A stretch of 64,000 bases of DNA from DATAES01 sp963802415 (GTDB lineage: Bacteria; Actinomycetota; Acidimicrobiia; Acidimicrobiales; JACDCH01): contig CAWDIH010000001.1 in the NCBI GenBank assembly GCA_963802415.1, positions 2,604,001-2,668,000 of the forward strand. Reading direction: 5' to 3'. Under the pieces are notes generated by a model, which was given only the letters and a program-made list of their open reading frames with translations, was not told the DNA's origin and ran no database searches. How positions within the stretch are numbered: the stretch's first letter is position 1; the number at the start of each line of letters is the position of its first letter. A program made the position numbers and the translations under genes. Of this stretch, positions 10,882 to 19,011 are shown one piece after another.

Positions 10882-12234
10882 GTGGCGACTGGCGACGTCC
10901 TGCTGATGCGGCGCACGGCCAGGCCGCTGCTGTATCTCGGCACAGTCGCGATCGTCCTCGGGCTGGCCAAGATCCACGCCCGCTACATCGGGGACTACGT
11001 GTTCCACAGCACGGATCCGTCTCGCCTCGGCTGGACGCTGGGCTTCCTCGGTCTGCTTGTCCTGGCCAGTTACGGAGCCGGACTTCCGGAACTACCTCGC
11101 ACTGGCCGCCAGGCACTGACGTCTGCCACGGTGGCGCCCGTCACAGCCGCGCTCGCCATCTCAGTGGTTCAGCTGCTTACCGGTGATGCCCTCATGCCGC
11201 GGTTCGTCGTGTTCGGTTCGGCCGTCATGCTCGCTCCTTGGAACCTGCTCTGCGTCGCCATCGCGCGCGGCGCGCGTGTCCGCGGCGAACGGCGGGATCG
11301 AGTCGTCCTGGTGGCAGCCCATGCCGAAGCGATCGCGTTGCAGGACGAGCTCGAAGCACATCCCGAGCGTCCCGCAGTACTCGCGACCGAGATGACCCCC
11401 GACGAGGCAGTGCCGGTCGCGGTCATGTCGAAGCCCTTGTGCGAACGGGTCCTGAACACACAGGCAACCGTCGTCGTCCTCGATCGCGCTGCGCTCGCCG
11501 ATCCTCGCGTGGTGTCGCAAGCTGCGACTCTCCATGAGGCCGGCATGCGCGTACGGACGCTCTCACTCTTCTACGAGGAGTGGCTCGGCAAGCTGCCGCT
11601 GTCCGAGCTCGAACGCGCTTCGCTGCTGTTTGATATCCGTGAGCTCCACGGCGCTCGGTACCTGCGCGTCAAGCGGATGCTCGACATCGTCGTGGGGATC
11701 TTCGGCGTGGTCGCCCTCATCGTCATCGAGCCGTTCGTGTTGCTCGGAAACGCCATCGGCAATCGCGGACCGCTGATCTTCAGACAGCAGCGGATCGGTA
11801 AGAACGGCACCACGTTCGAGCTGTGGAAGTTCCGCACGATGCGCGAAGGGCCGAGCGAAGGCACGGCGTGGACGCAGCGCGACGACCCGAGGGTGACGCC
11901 CTTCGGACGCTTCCTACGTCGCACGCATCTCGATGAACTGCCCCAGCTGTGGAACGTGCTGTTCGGGCACCTGTCGATAGTCGGTCCACGACCAGAGCAA
12001 CCGCATTACGTCGAGGAGCTCAGCGAGAAGCTGCCCTTCTATGGTCTGCGTCATCTCGTCCGGCCAGGCCTCACCGGTTGGGCGCAGGTGAAGTACGGCT
12101 ACGCCGGCGACGAGAGCGACGCGTTGGAGAAGTTGCAATACGAGTTCTGGTACCTCGGTCATCAGAATCTCTGGCTCGACTCGCGCATCGTCGGGAGAAC
12201 GATTCGCAGCGTTGCCGGGGCCAACGGACGATGA
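10882..12234 (+). CDS. Undecaprenyl-phosphate sugar phosphotransferase (polyprenyl glycosylphosphotransferase)
   Basis: Starts exopolysaccharide repeat synthesis by moving a sugar-1-phosphate from a nucleotide sugar to undecaprenyl phosphate at the membrane. It has 450 residues from GTG. The N-terminal part has about four helices and a degenerate Rossmann-like region. The C-terminal bacterial sugar transferase domain (from about residue 265) shows KRMLDIVVGIFGVVALIVIE, PLIFRQQRIGKNGTTFELWK, KFRTM, RRTHLDELPQLWNVLFGHLS and VGPRPEQP, then RPGLTGWAQVKYGYAG. These are the family hallmarks, including the DE pair of the active site. It heads a run of six plus-strand genes that overlap by 4-8 bases and are probably one operon. 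The sugar is not predictable. Confidence 0.88.
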   Translation: MATGDVLLMRRTARPLLYLGTVAIVLGLAKIHARYIGDYVFHSTDPSRLGWTLGFLGLLVLASYGAGLPELPRTGRQALTSATVAPVTAALAISVVQLLTGDALMPRFVVFGSAVMLAPWNLLCVAIARGARVRGERRDRVVLVAAHAEAIALQDELEAHPERPAVLATEMTPDEAVPVAVMSKPLCERVLNTQATVVVLDRAALADPRVVSQAATLHEAGMRVRTLSLFYEEWLGKLPLSELERASLLFDIRELHGARYLRVKRMLDIVVGIFGVVALIVIEPFVLLGNAIGNRGPLIFRQQRIGKNGTTFELWKFRTMREGPSEGTAWTQRDDPRVTPFGRFLRRTHLDELPQLWNVLFGHLSIVGPRPEQPHYVEELSEKLPFYGLRHLVRPGLTGWAQVKYGYAGDESDALEKLQYEFWYLGHQNLWLDSRIVGRTIRSVAGANGR

Positions 12235-12887
12235 GCCAGCCGTCGACAGGGACACGCGGGCACGGGAATCGTCGACCGCGGCTGTCCCGACGGTCGATGT
12301 ACTTTCGGATGTTCGGTGGCGACGTCCTCCTGAGACGGGTGCGGCCGGATGCAACCATCCTCGACATAGGTTGCTCCGACGGTCGAGGCAGCGAAGTCTT
12401 GACAGGTGCCTACGGCTGCGACATCTACCGGCCCGCGCTGGCAGCGGCCCGCGACAGCGACCGCCGCGTAGGCCTGACGCAGACCGACCTGCGTCACCTG
12501 CCGTACCGATCGTGCTCGTTCGACGTCGTTGTCGCACTGGACGTGATCGAGCATTTCGAGAAGGACGACGCGCGGCGCGTCCTGGCAGAGATGGAACGCG
12601 TGGCGTCGGAACTCGTCGTCGTGATGACGCCGTCGGGCTTCGTCCCGCAACCGCCGTCGGAGAATGAACCGTGGCAAGTACATCGTTGCGGATTTCACCC
12701 ACACGAACTGAGAGGCCTCGGCTACTCGGTCGAAGGCGTCGGCGGCTGGAAGGCAGCCCGAGGTGAGTACGCCGGTTTTCGGTGGGGACCACTCGGCCTC
12801 GCCGTCGCGGCCGCGAGCCGCGCACGGCTACGGCGACGTCCGGATCAGTCCTTTCACGTCATTGGGGCAAAGCGCATCGATGGTTGA
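12231..12887 (+). CDS. SAM-dependent methyltransferase of the polysaccharide operon
   Basis: 218 residues. ATG at 12231 overlaps the upstream stop as ATGA, implying translational coupling. Motif I is ILDIGCSDGRGSEVLTG, followed by a DIYRPAL acidic end, YRSCSFDVVVALDVIEHFEK (motif IV region) and RVASELVVVMTPSGF. A tail motif ENEPWQVHRCGFHPHEL is typical of class I enzymes in surface-glycan clusters. Its target is probably a sugar or lipid intermediate of this operon; that is an inference from location. Confidence 0.75.
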   Translation: MSQPSTGTRGHGNRRPRLSRRSMYFRMFGGDVLLRRVRPDATILDIGCSDGRGSEVLTGAYGCDIYRPALAAARDSDRRVGLTQTDLRHLPYRSCSFDVVVALDVIEHFEKDDARRVLAEMERVASELVVVMTPSGFVPQPPSENEPWQVHRCGFHPHELRGLGYSVEGVGGWKAARGEYAGFRWGPLGLAVAAASRARLRRRPDQSFHVIGAKRIDG

Positions 12888-14271
12888 CCTCCAGGTCGCG
12901 GACGAGCCCGTCGTCAGATCTGCGATTCGGCTTACCGTCGCGCGACAGATCGCCGCTCTGATCCTGATGGGCGCCGTGCTCGCCCTCCCTCGACTCGTGC
13001 CCCGTGATGTCTTTGACGGCTTCATGTGGCTGTACTTCTCGGTCCTCTTCCTCTCCTCCGTGCTCAACCTCGGTCTTGAGCGAGCCGTGGCGCCAGTGAT
13101 CAGCCGGTCCGGCGACACGAGGCCTCCCGGTGCCGCGACTCCGCTCCTTCTCGCTCGCCTGGCGACCATCCCGCTCACCGCCGCGTCGCTGATGATTCTG
13201 CTCGCGGTCGTCGGGGTGCACGTACCAACTGCGGCTTGGTGGGCGGGCCTGGTCTGGGTCGTCGCAGTACAGGTTCAAGGCGTCCCCCTGGCAGCGCTGC
13301 GAGCGACATCGAGCGCTCGACTTGAGTCCGCGGTGGTGGTCTCCTCACGGACGGCTCAGGCGGTCGTTCTCGTGCTGCTTGCGTCGATGGGCGCTGGGCT
13401 CACCTCCCTCGTGGCAACGCTCGCTGCGATCGAGGTCGTCGCCGCCGTCGTGTTGACCGGTGCGATGCACGTGGACTGGTGCCAAGCCCGTCACTTCGCA
13501 CGAGACCTCCCATGGCGGCTGCTCCTCGCTTACACCGGGGTGGAACTCGTGGCGTTCTCGTACCTGCGCGTCGACACCGTGCTCGTCGGTTCGATCGTCG
13601 GACCCAGCGACGGCGCGACATACAGCCTGGTGTACCGCGTGGTGGACGCGCTCGTCGCACTGGCCACACCGTCGTTGCTCCTGCTGTTCCCGCGTGCAGT
13701 GTCGGTCGTAGCCTCGGGTCGACCGCTCGACGAACTCCGTCGTTGGGCCGGCGTGCTGGTTCCCCGGCTCGCGTTGCTCGTCGCAGTCGCGACCATGATC
13801 GGGTGCGGCCTGGTGGCGCGGTCGGTGCCACACTTCGACGCTGGCCTCGAGACGTTGCGATTGCTCATCGTGAGCGTGCCGCTCTTCCTCTTCACCGCGA
13901 CGGAGCTGCACCTGAGGTCGGCAGAGGGCAGGAACGCGCAGGTGGTGTGGCTCGGGGTCGCCACACTGTGCGTGAATGTCGTACTGAACATTTGGTGGAT
14001 TCACGCGCTCGGCCTCGCGGGCGCCGCCTGGGCGTTGATCGCCGCCGAGACGCTCCAGGTGATCGCGCTTGCGTCCTTCTTCCGGATACGCGGCGCACCG
14101 CGCCGCCCTCCGCTCGTCGTCTTGGGAGGCACAGCCGTGATCCTCGCGATTGCACTTCTCCTCAACGCGGGCTACCCAGTCGCAGGACTAGTGCTCGCGG
14201 CCGCGCTTGCGGCCGCGGCCGCCACGTCGCTCGGGCCTGTGGTCACGAGCAGGACCCGACTGGCATGGTGA
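12880..14271 (+). CDS. Lipopolysaccharide/oligosaccharide flippase (MOP superfamily, Wzx-like)
   Basis: 463 residues with about 12-14 predicted helices and few charged loops (for example QIAALILMGAVLALPRLV, FVLVSVLNLGLERAV-like segments, LLIVSVPLFLFTATELHL). It belongs to the polysaccharide biosynthesis flippase type that turns undecaprenyl-linked repeat units to the outer face of the membrane. ATG 12880 overlaps the upstream stop by eight bases. The gene sits between the priming transferase and two glycosyltransferases, which supports a Wzx role. Assignment rests on topology and context because Wzx proteins have weak motifs. Confidence 0.75.
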   Translation: MVDLQVADEPVVRSAIRLTVARQIAALILMGAVLALPRLVPRDVFDGFMWLYFSVLFLSSVLNLGLERAVAPVISRSGDTRPPGAATPLLLARLATIPLTAASLMILLAVVGVHVPTAAWWAGLVWVVAVQVQGVPLAALRATSSARLESAVVVSSRTAQAVVLVLLASMGAGLTSLVATLAAIEVVAAVVLTGAMHVDWCQARHFARDLPWRLLLAYTGVELVAFSYLRVDTVLVGSIVGPSDGATYSLVYRVVDALVALATPSLLLLFPRAVSVVASGRPLDELRRWAGVLVPRLALLVAVATMIGCGLVARSVPHFDAGLETLRLLIVSVPLFLFTATELHLRSAEGRNAQVVWLGVATLCVNVVLNIWWIHALGLAGAAWALIAAETLQVIALASFFRIRGAPRRPPLVVLGGTAVILAIALLLNAGYPVAGLVLAAALAAAAATSLGPVVTSRTRLAW

Positions 14272-15122
14272 GCGACGTGGACGCCGTCGTCGTCACGTAC
14301 GAGAGCGCGACGCACTTGCCACGGTGCATCGCGTCAGCCCACGCGGAGGGCGTCGGTCGGGTAGTCGTCGTCGACAACGACTCGCGGGACGGTTCGGTCG
14401 AGGTCGCTCGGGAGCTGGCAGATGACGTGATCGCGCTCCCGAAGAACATCGGCTATGGCGCGGCGCAGAACATCGGCGTCGCGCGATGTCGCGCTCCATA
14501 CGTCCTGCTGCTCAACCCGGACGCCGAACTGGCATCAGGCGCATTGCCGAGTGGCGTGCCCGCGCTTGAGCGGTGCCAGCGTGTCGGTGCGGTCGAAGGC
14601 GCCATCCTGCGGGCGGATAATGGCGCCGAGGAGAGTTGGCAGGGCCCCGAGCCGGGACTCAGAGCCCTAGCAGCGCGACTCCTTCGGCTTCGGGAGCGTC
14701 TCGGCGACGACAAACTGCGGTTCTTGGCGAAGCTGACAGGGCAGCGCCACTACGTGCACCGAACGGTCGAGGTGGAGCGGTCGGTGCCGTTCCTGGCGGC
14801 TGTTGCGCTGCTCGTCCGGCGCGCCGCCTTCCTCGACGTCAATGGCTTCGATGACGCCTACTTCTTGTACGCGGAAGACGTCGATTTGTGTCGGCGGCTT
14901 CGGGCGCGCGGCTGGGAGTGCGTCGCGGTGCCGCGAACGTTTGCGCGACACGAAGGTGGCGCCAGCTCGGCATCGACCCCTCACCGCCGTGCGTTGCTGT
15001 GGTGGACGTCGCACCGGCGACTCGTCGCGACGCACTGGCGTGGCGCTCGACGTACGATCGGGCTCGCGCTATGCGACCTCGGTCTGCGGGAAGCGCGATT
15101 GCAGGTGGGTCGGTATGGATGA
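14265..15122 (+). CDS. Glycosyltransferase family 2
   Basis: 285 residues with the GT-A fold of family 2. It opens VDAVVVTYESATHLPRCIAS, has VVVVDNDSRDGSVEVA (nucleotide-sugar site), NIGYGAAQNIGVA, VLLLNPDAEL (the DxD-like metal site region) and the acceptor-side FLYAEDVDLCRRLRARGWE. This pattern is that of rhamnosyl- or N-acetylglucosaminyl-type transferases of the WcaA/RfbF class; the actual sugar is unknown. The start overlaps the flippase stop (ATGGTGA); GTG 14268 is an alternative. Confidence 0.83.
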   Translation: MVSDVDAVVVTYESATHLPRCIASAHAEGVGRVVVVDNDSRDGSVEVARELADDVIALPKNIGYGAAQNIGVARCRAPYVLLLNPDAELASGALPSGVPALERCQRVGAVEGAILRADNGAEESWQGPEPGLRALAARLLRLRERLGDDKLRFLAKLTGQRHYVHRTVEVERSVPFLAAVALLVRRAAFLDVNGFDDAYFLYAEDVDLCRRLRARGWECVAVPRTFARHEGGASSASTPHRRALLWWTSHRRLVATHWRGARRTIGLALCDLGLREARLQVGRYG

Positions 15123-16101
15123 TGTCTCGGTCATCGCCACGGTGCACGACGAGCCCACCGAACGTCTCGACCGGTTCTTGGCTTCGCTGGCTGTGCAGGA
15201 AGGCGTCGGCTCCGTCGAGCTGGTGCTCGCGTGCCAGACCCTGGACGGCAATGGTCTCGGTCTCGCGCCACGGGGCGCACTCACGAAGATCGTTGTCGTT
15301 GACAACCCATCAGGCCAGCGAAGCCCGGGTCTTAATCGTGCCATAGCGGCGACGTCGCGCCCGATCGTCTGTCGCGCGGACGCACGATCGATGTTGCAGC
15401 CGGATCACCTCGCAAGGTGCCGTACGCGGCTCCTCGTCGACGGCGACGTGGGCATTGTCGGCGGCATGCAGCTGCCTGTTCCGGGAGGTCGCGGCGTCGT
15501 GGCTCGCGGCATCGCACGCGGTCTCGCGAACCCGTGGTTGCTCGGGGGAGCTAAGTACCGGCGACGTGGTGCCGGCGGGCGGGCTGACACCGTGTATCTC
15601 GGTTGCTTCCACCGGGCAGAGCTCGAAGCGCTCGGTGGCTACGACGAAAGACTGGAAGCGAACGAGGATTTTGACCTGGCCCAGCGGTACCGGCAGTCGG
15701 GCCGTGTCGTTTGGCTTGAGGCGGGGCTCGGCGTGCCCTACGAATCACGGACGTCGTGGCGGGCTTTGTTCTCGCAATACGAGGCCTTCGGACAGGCGAA
15801 GGTTCGGTACTGGCGGCTCAGAAGGCAGCGGCCGAACCTGCGTCAGACGTTGGCCTTGGTCCTTGCCGCGCTTACGGCGCTCGTGGCGCTGGCTGCCGGT
15901 CCCCGCAGGGTGGCGACGGCAGCGGCGTGCGCCGGTGTGGGCCTTCTCGTCGTGGACCACTTCGCCGCTCCGCGGGAACGCGATGTCCTCGTGCGGCTCA
16001 CGAGCGTCGTGTCGACCACAGTGGTGATCGGGGCGTGGCTCAGCGGCGTCGTGCGAGAGCTGTCACGCCCGAGTTCGCCGGCTCCGCAACTTTCGACGTA
16101 G
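15115..16101 (+). CDS. Glycosyltransferase family 2, membrane-anchored
   Basis: 328 residues. The catalytic domain opens VSVIATVHDEPTERLDRFLA, then ELVLACQT, KIVVVDNPSGQRSPGLNRAI, IVCRADARS, and YLGCFHRAELEALGGYDERL with NEDFDLAQRYRQSGR, the usual late ED-D-x-R motif of polymerising or adding GT2 enzymes. Two hydrophobic C-terminal helices (LALVLAALTALVALAAG, VSTTVVIGAWLSGVV) should anchor it in the membrane. It overlaps the upstream glycosyltransferase by eight bases and ends the operon. The 3' end overlaps the convergent glycosyltransferase gene. Confidence 0.82.
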   Translation: MDDVSVIATVHDEPTERLDRFLASLAVQEGVGSVELVLACQTLDGNGLGLAPRGALTKIVVVDNPSGQRSPGLNRAIAATSRPIVCRADARSMLQPDHLARCRTRLLVDGDVGIVGGMQLPVPGGRGVVARGIARGLANPWLLGGAKYRRRGAGGRADTVYLGCFHRAELEALGGYDERLEANEDFDLAQRYRQSGRVVWLEAGLGVPYESRTSWRALFSQYEAFGQAKVRYWRLRRQRPNLRQTLALVLAALTALVALAAGPRRVATAAACAGVGLLVVDHFAAPRERDVLVRLTSVVSTTVVIGAWLSGVVRELSRPSSPAPQLST

Positions 16102-17119
16102 CGCATTCGCACACGTTCCCGCCGACCACACGATCGCGCTCGTGACGGCTCGCATGCGTTCGCCGGGGGAGAGCCCCGACTCCCACACTGCACCGATTCG
16201 ACCCCAGCGAGACCACGCTGCCGCGAGTGCGCGAATCGCGCGCATCGTCTTCGATCACCCGGCGCGGGGTTTGGTCGAGCGTCTCGAGCAATTGGTGCGC
16301 TCTATGGTCGTACGTGTGCGAGGCGAGCACGCGGTCGAACGCTTCGTCGGCGCGGCGTTGCGCGGCAGGGTCGAGGAGCGCCGCTTGAACAGCATTGGCC
16401 CACTCTCGTGGTTCGGTGCCGCGCACTTCGACGTACGAACCCGGCGGAAGAGTCTGGTCTAGCTTCGTCGCCGGGCCCGTGACGAGCAACGCCCTCGCGC
16501 CAGCGCTCTCGAAGGTGCGCATATTCAGGTCGCGGGCGACGGGAAGGTTGATGACAACCCTCGCCCGGCGGTACTGGTCCATCATCTCGTCGGGCGGGGT
16601 GTAGCCGACCGTGGGTGCGACTCGGAATCTCGTGTGCAGTTCCTCGAGGATGCGCGCCCTATCGCTACCTCGAGGCGCTTGACCAACAAAGGCAATGTCG
16701 TAGTCACGCTCGTTCAACGGTGGTCCTGCGCCACACAGTTCTCGTGGCACCGCCAGCGGCAGCCACGCTGCAGGTACGCCAACCTCGCGCATCGGGTCGA
16801 CCGCATCCGCCTGCGCCACGAAGACGCAGTCGAACGCCCCAGCGAGTTGGGTTCGCCATGACAAGCCCCGATGCGTGTCGATGATCCACGCTGCGCTCTT
16901 CGTCGAGGCAAGCGTTGGCGGCGACGGAAGCCACGGGACGCCGGACTCGACCCACAGCAGCGGCGGGTCGGCCGCGTCGCCAGCCGTGCTGGGCTGCGGT
17001 GGGTGGCCTGGCCCGCTGACGTCGACCGCGATCGATCGGCGCAGGGCGGCCTCGAGGTGGACGGCTGTAGTCCACGACTCGTAGCCGTACGCCAGTCGCA
17101 GGCGGTCGGGTGGCGTCAC
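16040..17119 (-). CDS. Glycosyltransferase, CgeB/family-1-like
   Basis: 359 residues as read from GTG 17119, which overlaps the upstream methyltransferase stop as GTGA. Features are RLRLAYGYESWTTAVHLEAA, AAWIIDTHRGLSWRT, DCVFVAQADAVDPMREVGV, AWLPLAVP, DYDIAFVGQ and the donor-site region LNMRTFESAGARALLVTGPA, then a YVEVRGTEPREWANAV tail. This is the layout of CgeB-like glycosyltransferases (Glyco_trans_1_2), which often occur in surface-decoration loci. The last 70 residues lose any family look. From about 16245 another frame reads AIRALAAAWSRWGRIGAVWE and stops at 16063, so a frameshift near 16245 is likely and the true end is probably 16063. Confidence 0.7.
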   Translation of the reverse strand: MTPPDRLRLAYGYESWTTAVHLEAALRRSIAVDVSGPGHPPQPSTAGDAADPPLLWVESGVPWLPSPPTLASTKSAAWIIDTHRGLSWRTQLAGAFDCVFVAQADAVDPMREVGVPAAWLPLAVPRELCGAGPPLNERDYDIAFVGQAPRGSDRARILEELHTRFRVAPTVGYTPPDEMMDQYRRARVVINLPVARDLNMRTFESAGARALLVTGPATKLDQTLPPGSYVEVRGTEPREWANAVQAALLDPAAQRRADEAFDRVLASHTYDHRAHQLLETLDQTPRRVIEDDARDSRTRGSVVSLGSNRCSVGVGALPRRTHASRHERDRVVGGNVCECATSKVAEPANSGVTALARRR

Positions 17120-17718
17120 GCCGAGTCGGCGACGACGAGCAGCGACCAACCCTCGATGCAGGGCCCCACCTCGCGGACCGTCCAGCCGGTCAAGGGGAGG
17201 AGGCGCGCCAGTGACGCCTCGCTGAAGGCGTGGTAGTGCGTCGGGTCCAAGGCGAGCGTGCTGCCATCGAACCGCTCCTCGTCGGGGACGACCGCCACGA
17301 GCCGGCCACCCGGCCGCACCACACGGCGCCATTCCTGCAGCGCGCCGATTACGTCGACGTAGTGCTCGAGGTTGTGGCGGGCGACGAGCGAGTCGAGCGC
17401 GCCGTCTCGCAAGGGGAGGCAGTCGCCGTGAGCGGCGACGTCGGCCTGACTCGGCTTGCCGCGGACGTTGCCGACACGGCCGGGCTGACCGCCGGGCACC
17501 AGGTCGATGCCGAGGAAGTCGTGACGCGTCTTGCGGTGGCCACACCCGATCTCGCCGACGCGGCCGTCGCCGAGATGCTCGAGGACGGCGAGCCGCTCCG
17601 GGTGCTCATCGTCGTCCTGCGCAGTCGCACCCGGGCCCAGCCATCGGCGGGCTCGGTCGCGCAACCCGGGGGGAAGGATCCTTCCAAACCGAGAAGCCGC
17701 GGATGCAATTCGGCTCAC
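17116..17718 (-). CDS. SAM-dependent methyltransferase
   Basis: 200 residues from a GTG that overlaps the nadA stop (GTGA). It opens SRIASAASRFGRILPPGLRD and has RVGEIGCGHRKTRHDFLGID as motif I, then LPLRDGALDSLVARHNLEHY (motif IV region), LQEWRRVVRPGGRLVAVVPD and DPTHYHAFSEASLARLLPLT. This is a Methyltransf_11-like fold; the HNLEHY and YHAFS segments are often seen next to glycosyltransferases. It is coupled both to nadA upstream and to the CgeB-like gene downstream. Confidence 0.75.
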   Translation of the reverse strand: MSRIASAASRFGRILPPGLRDRARRWLGPGATAQDDDEHPERLAVLEHLGDGRVGEIGCGHRKTRHDFLGIDLVPGGQPGRVGNVRGKPSQADVAAHGDCLPLRDGALDSLVARHNLEHYVDVIGALQEWRRVVRPGGRLVAVVPDEERFDGSTLALDPTHYHAFSEASLARLLPLTGWTVREVGPCIEGWSLLVVADSA

Positions 17719-18824
17719 GCCGCGGTGATGTCGAGCATCCGTTGCAGTGCCACGCGAGCCCACGATGCACTATCGGCATCAACCGTGATCTGGTTGATTA
17801 CTCGGCCCTCGACCAAGTTCTCGAGTATCCACGCGAGATGCGGCCCGTCGATACGGAACATCGTCGAGCACGGGCAGATCAAGGGATCCAGCGACACGAT
17901 CGTCTTGCCGCCAGGGGTCTCGTTCGCCAGTCGCTGCACGAGGTGGATCTCCGTCCCGACCGCGATGGCCGAACCGTCCGGCGCGTCCTGCACGGCGCGG
18001 ATGATGTAGTCGGTCGACCCCACTTGGTCGGCCAGACAGCACACGTCGTGCGCGCACTCCGGATGGACGATCACGATCCCGTCCGGGTGCTCGGCTCGGA
18101 AGGCCTCGATGTGTTCGGGGCGGAAGCGCTGGTGCACCGAGCAGTGGCCCTTCCACAGCAGGAACGTCGCCTGCTTGCAGTCGGCCTCCGTCAGTCCTCC
18201 GAGATCGTGCCGCGGGTCCCACACCCGCATGTCGTCCAGACCGAAGCCCATCGCGACGCCGGTGTTGCGGCCGAGATGTTGGTCCGGGAAGAACAGCACT
18301 TGTCGACCACCGGCGGACCCAAGCGCCCATTCCAAAACTGCACGAGCATTGGTCGAGGTGCACACCGCGCCGCCGTGCTGTCCGACGAAGGCCTTCAAGG
18401 CCGCCGACGAGTTCATGTACGTGATGGGAATCACCCGCTCGATGTCGGTGACGGACGCGAGTGCCTCCCAGGCCTCCTCGACCTCGTCGAGATCGGCCAT
18501 GTCGGCCATGGAGCAGCCCGCGTTGAGGTCGGGAAGGATCACCTGCTGGTGGTCGGCAGTGAGCACATCGGCCGACTCGGCCATGAAGTGCACGCCGCAG
18601 AACACGATGAACTCGGCTTCGGGCCGCTGCTGCGCGAGCACCGCGAGCCGGTACGAGTCGCCGCGGGCGTCGGCCCACTTCATGACTTCGTCGCGCTGGT
18701 AGTGGTGCCCGAGGATGAAGACCCGGTCGCCGAGTGTCGCCCGTGCCGACGCGATCCACGCGTCGAGTTGATCGGCCGCCGCCGATGTGTACCGCTCCGG
18801 GAGCGGGGACTGGAGCCGCAACAT
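17715..18824 (-). CDS. nadA: Quinolinate synthase A
   Basis: Condenses iminoaspartate with dihydroxyacetone phosphate to quinolinate in de novo NAD synthesis, using a [4Fe-4S] cluster. The 369-residue protein has the substrate-site segments RVFILGHHYQRDEVMKWAD and FCGVHFMAESADVL. The three cluster cysteines are in LPDLNAGCSMADMAD, VIVHPECAHDV and DPLICPCSTMF. Further conserved stretches are PITYMNSSAALKAFVGQHGG, CTSTNA and FFPDQHLGRNTG. No nadB or nadC is in the window. It heads a minus-strand transcription unit with a methyltransferase and a glycosyltransferase, and diverges from uvrC (187-base gap). Confidence 0.95.
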   Translation of the reverse strand: MLRLQSPLPERYTSAAADQLDAWIASARATLGDRVFILGHHYQRDEVMKWADARGDSYRLAVLAQQRPEAEFIVFCGVHFMAESADVLTADHQQVILPDLNAGCSMADMADLDEVEEAWEALASVTDIERVIPITYMNSSAALKAFVGQHGGAVCTSTNARAVLEWALGSAGGRQVLFFPDQHLGRNTGVAMGFGLDDMRVWDPRHDLGGLTEADCKQATFLLWKGHCSVHQRFRPEHIEAFRAEHPDGIVIVHPECAHDVCCLADQVGSTDYIIRAVQDAPDGSAIAVGTEIHLVQRLANETPGGKTIVSLDPLICPCSTMFRIDGPHLAWILENLVEGRVINQITVDADSASWARVALQRMLDITAA

Positions 18825-19011
18825 TGTCGAACCCCCGTATGGGATTGGCGCTCCAGTTGGCGGACGGTGCGGACAGCCTGGTCGCCCAGCACGGGGTTGT
18901 CGTCCCTGGAACGGATATGTCGCCGGATACCAGGCCGGCAGTGATTCTCACGATACCGAATGCGAGCCCCGGTTCACCTCATCCGAGATCACACCTCGCC
19001 CGTAGCATGAA

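Noticed and set aside
18827..18842. SOS box upstream of uvrC (TCGAACCCCCGTATGG)
   Set aside because: Only 9 of 16 positions fit, the right half is poor, and it is about 170 bases from the uvrC start, nearer to nadA.
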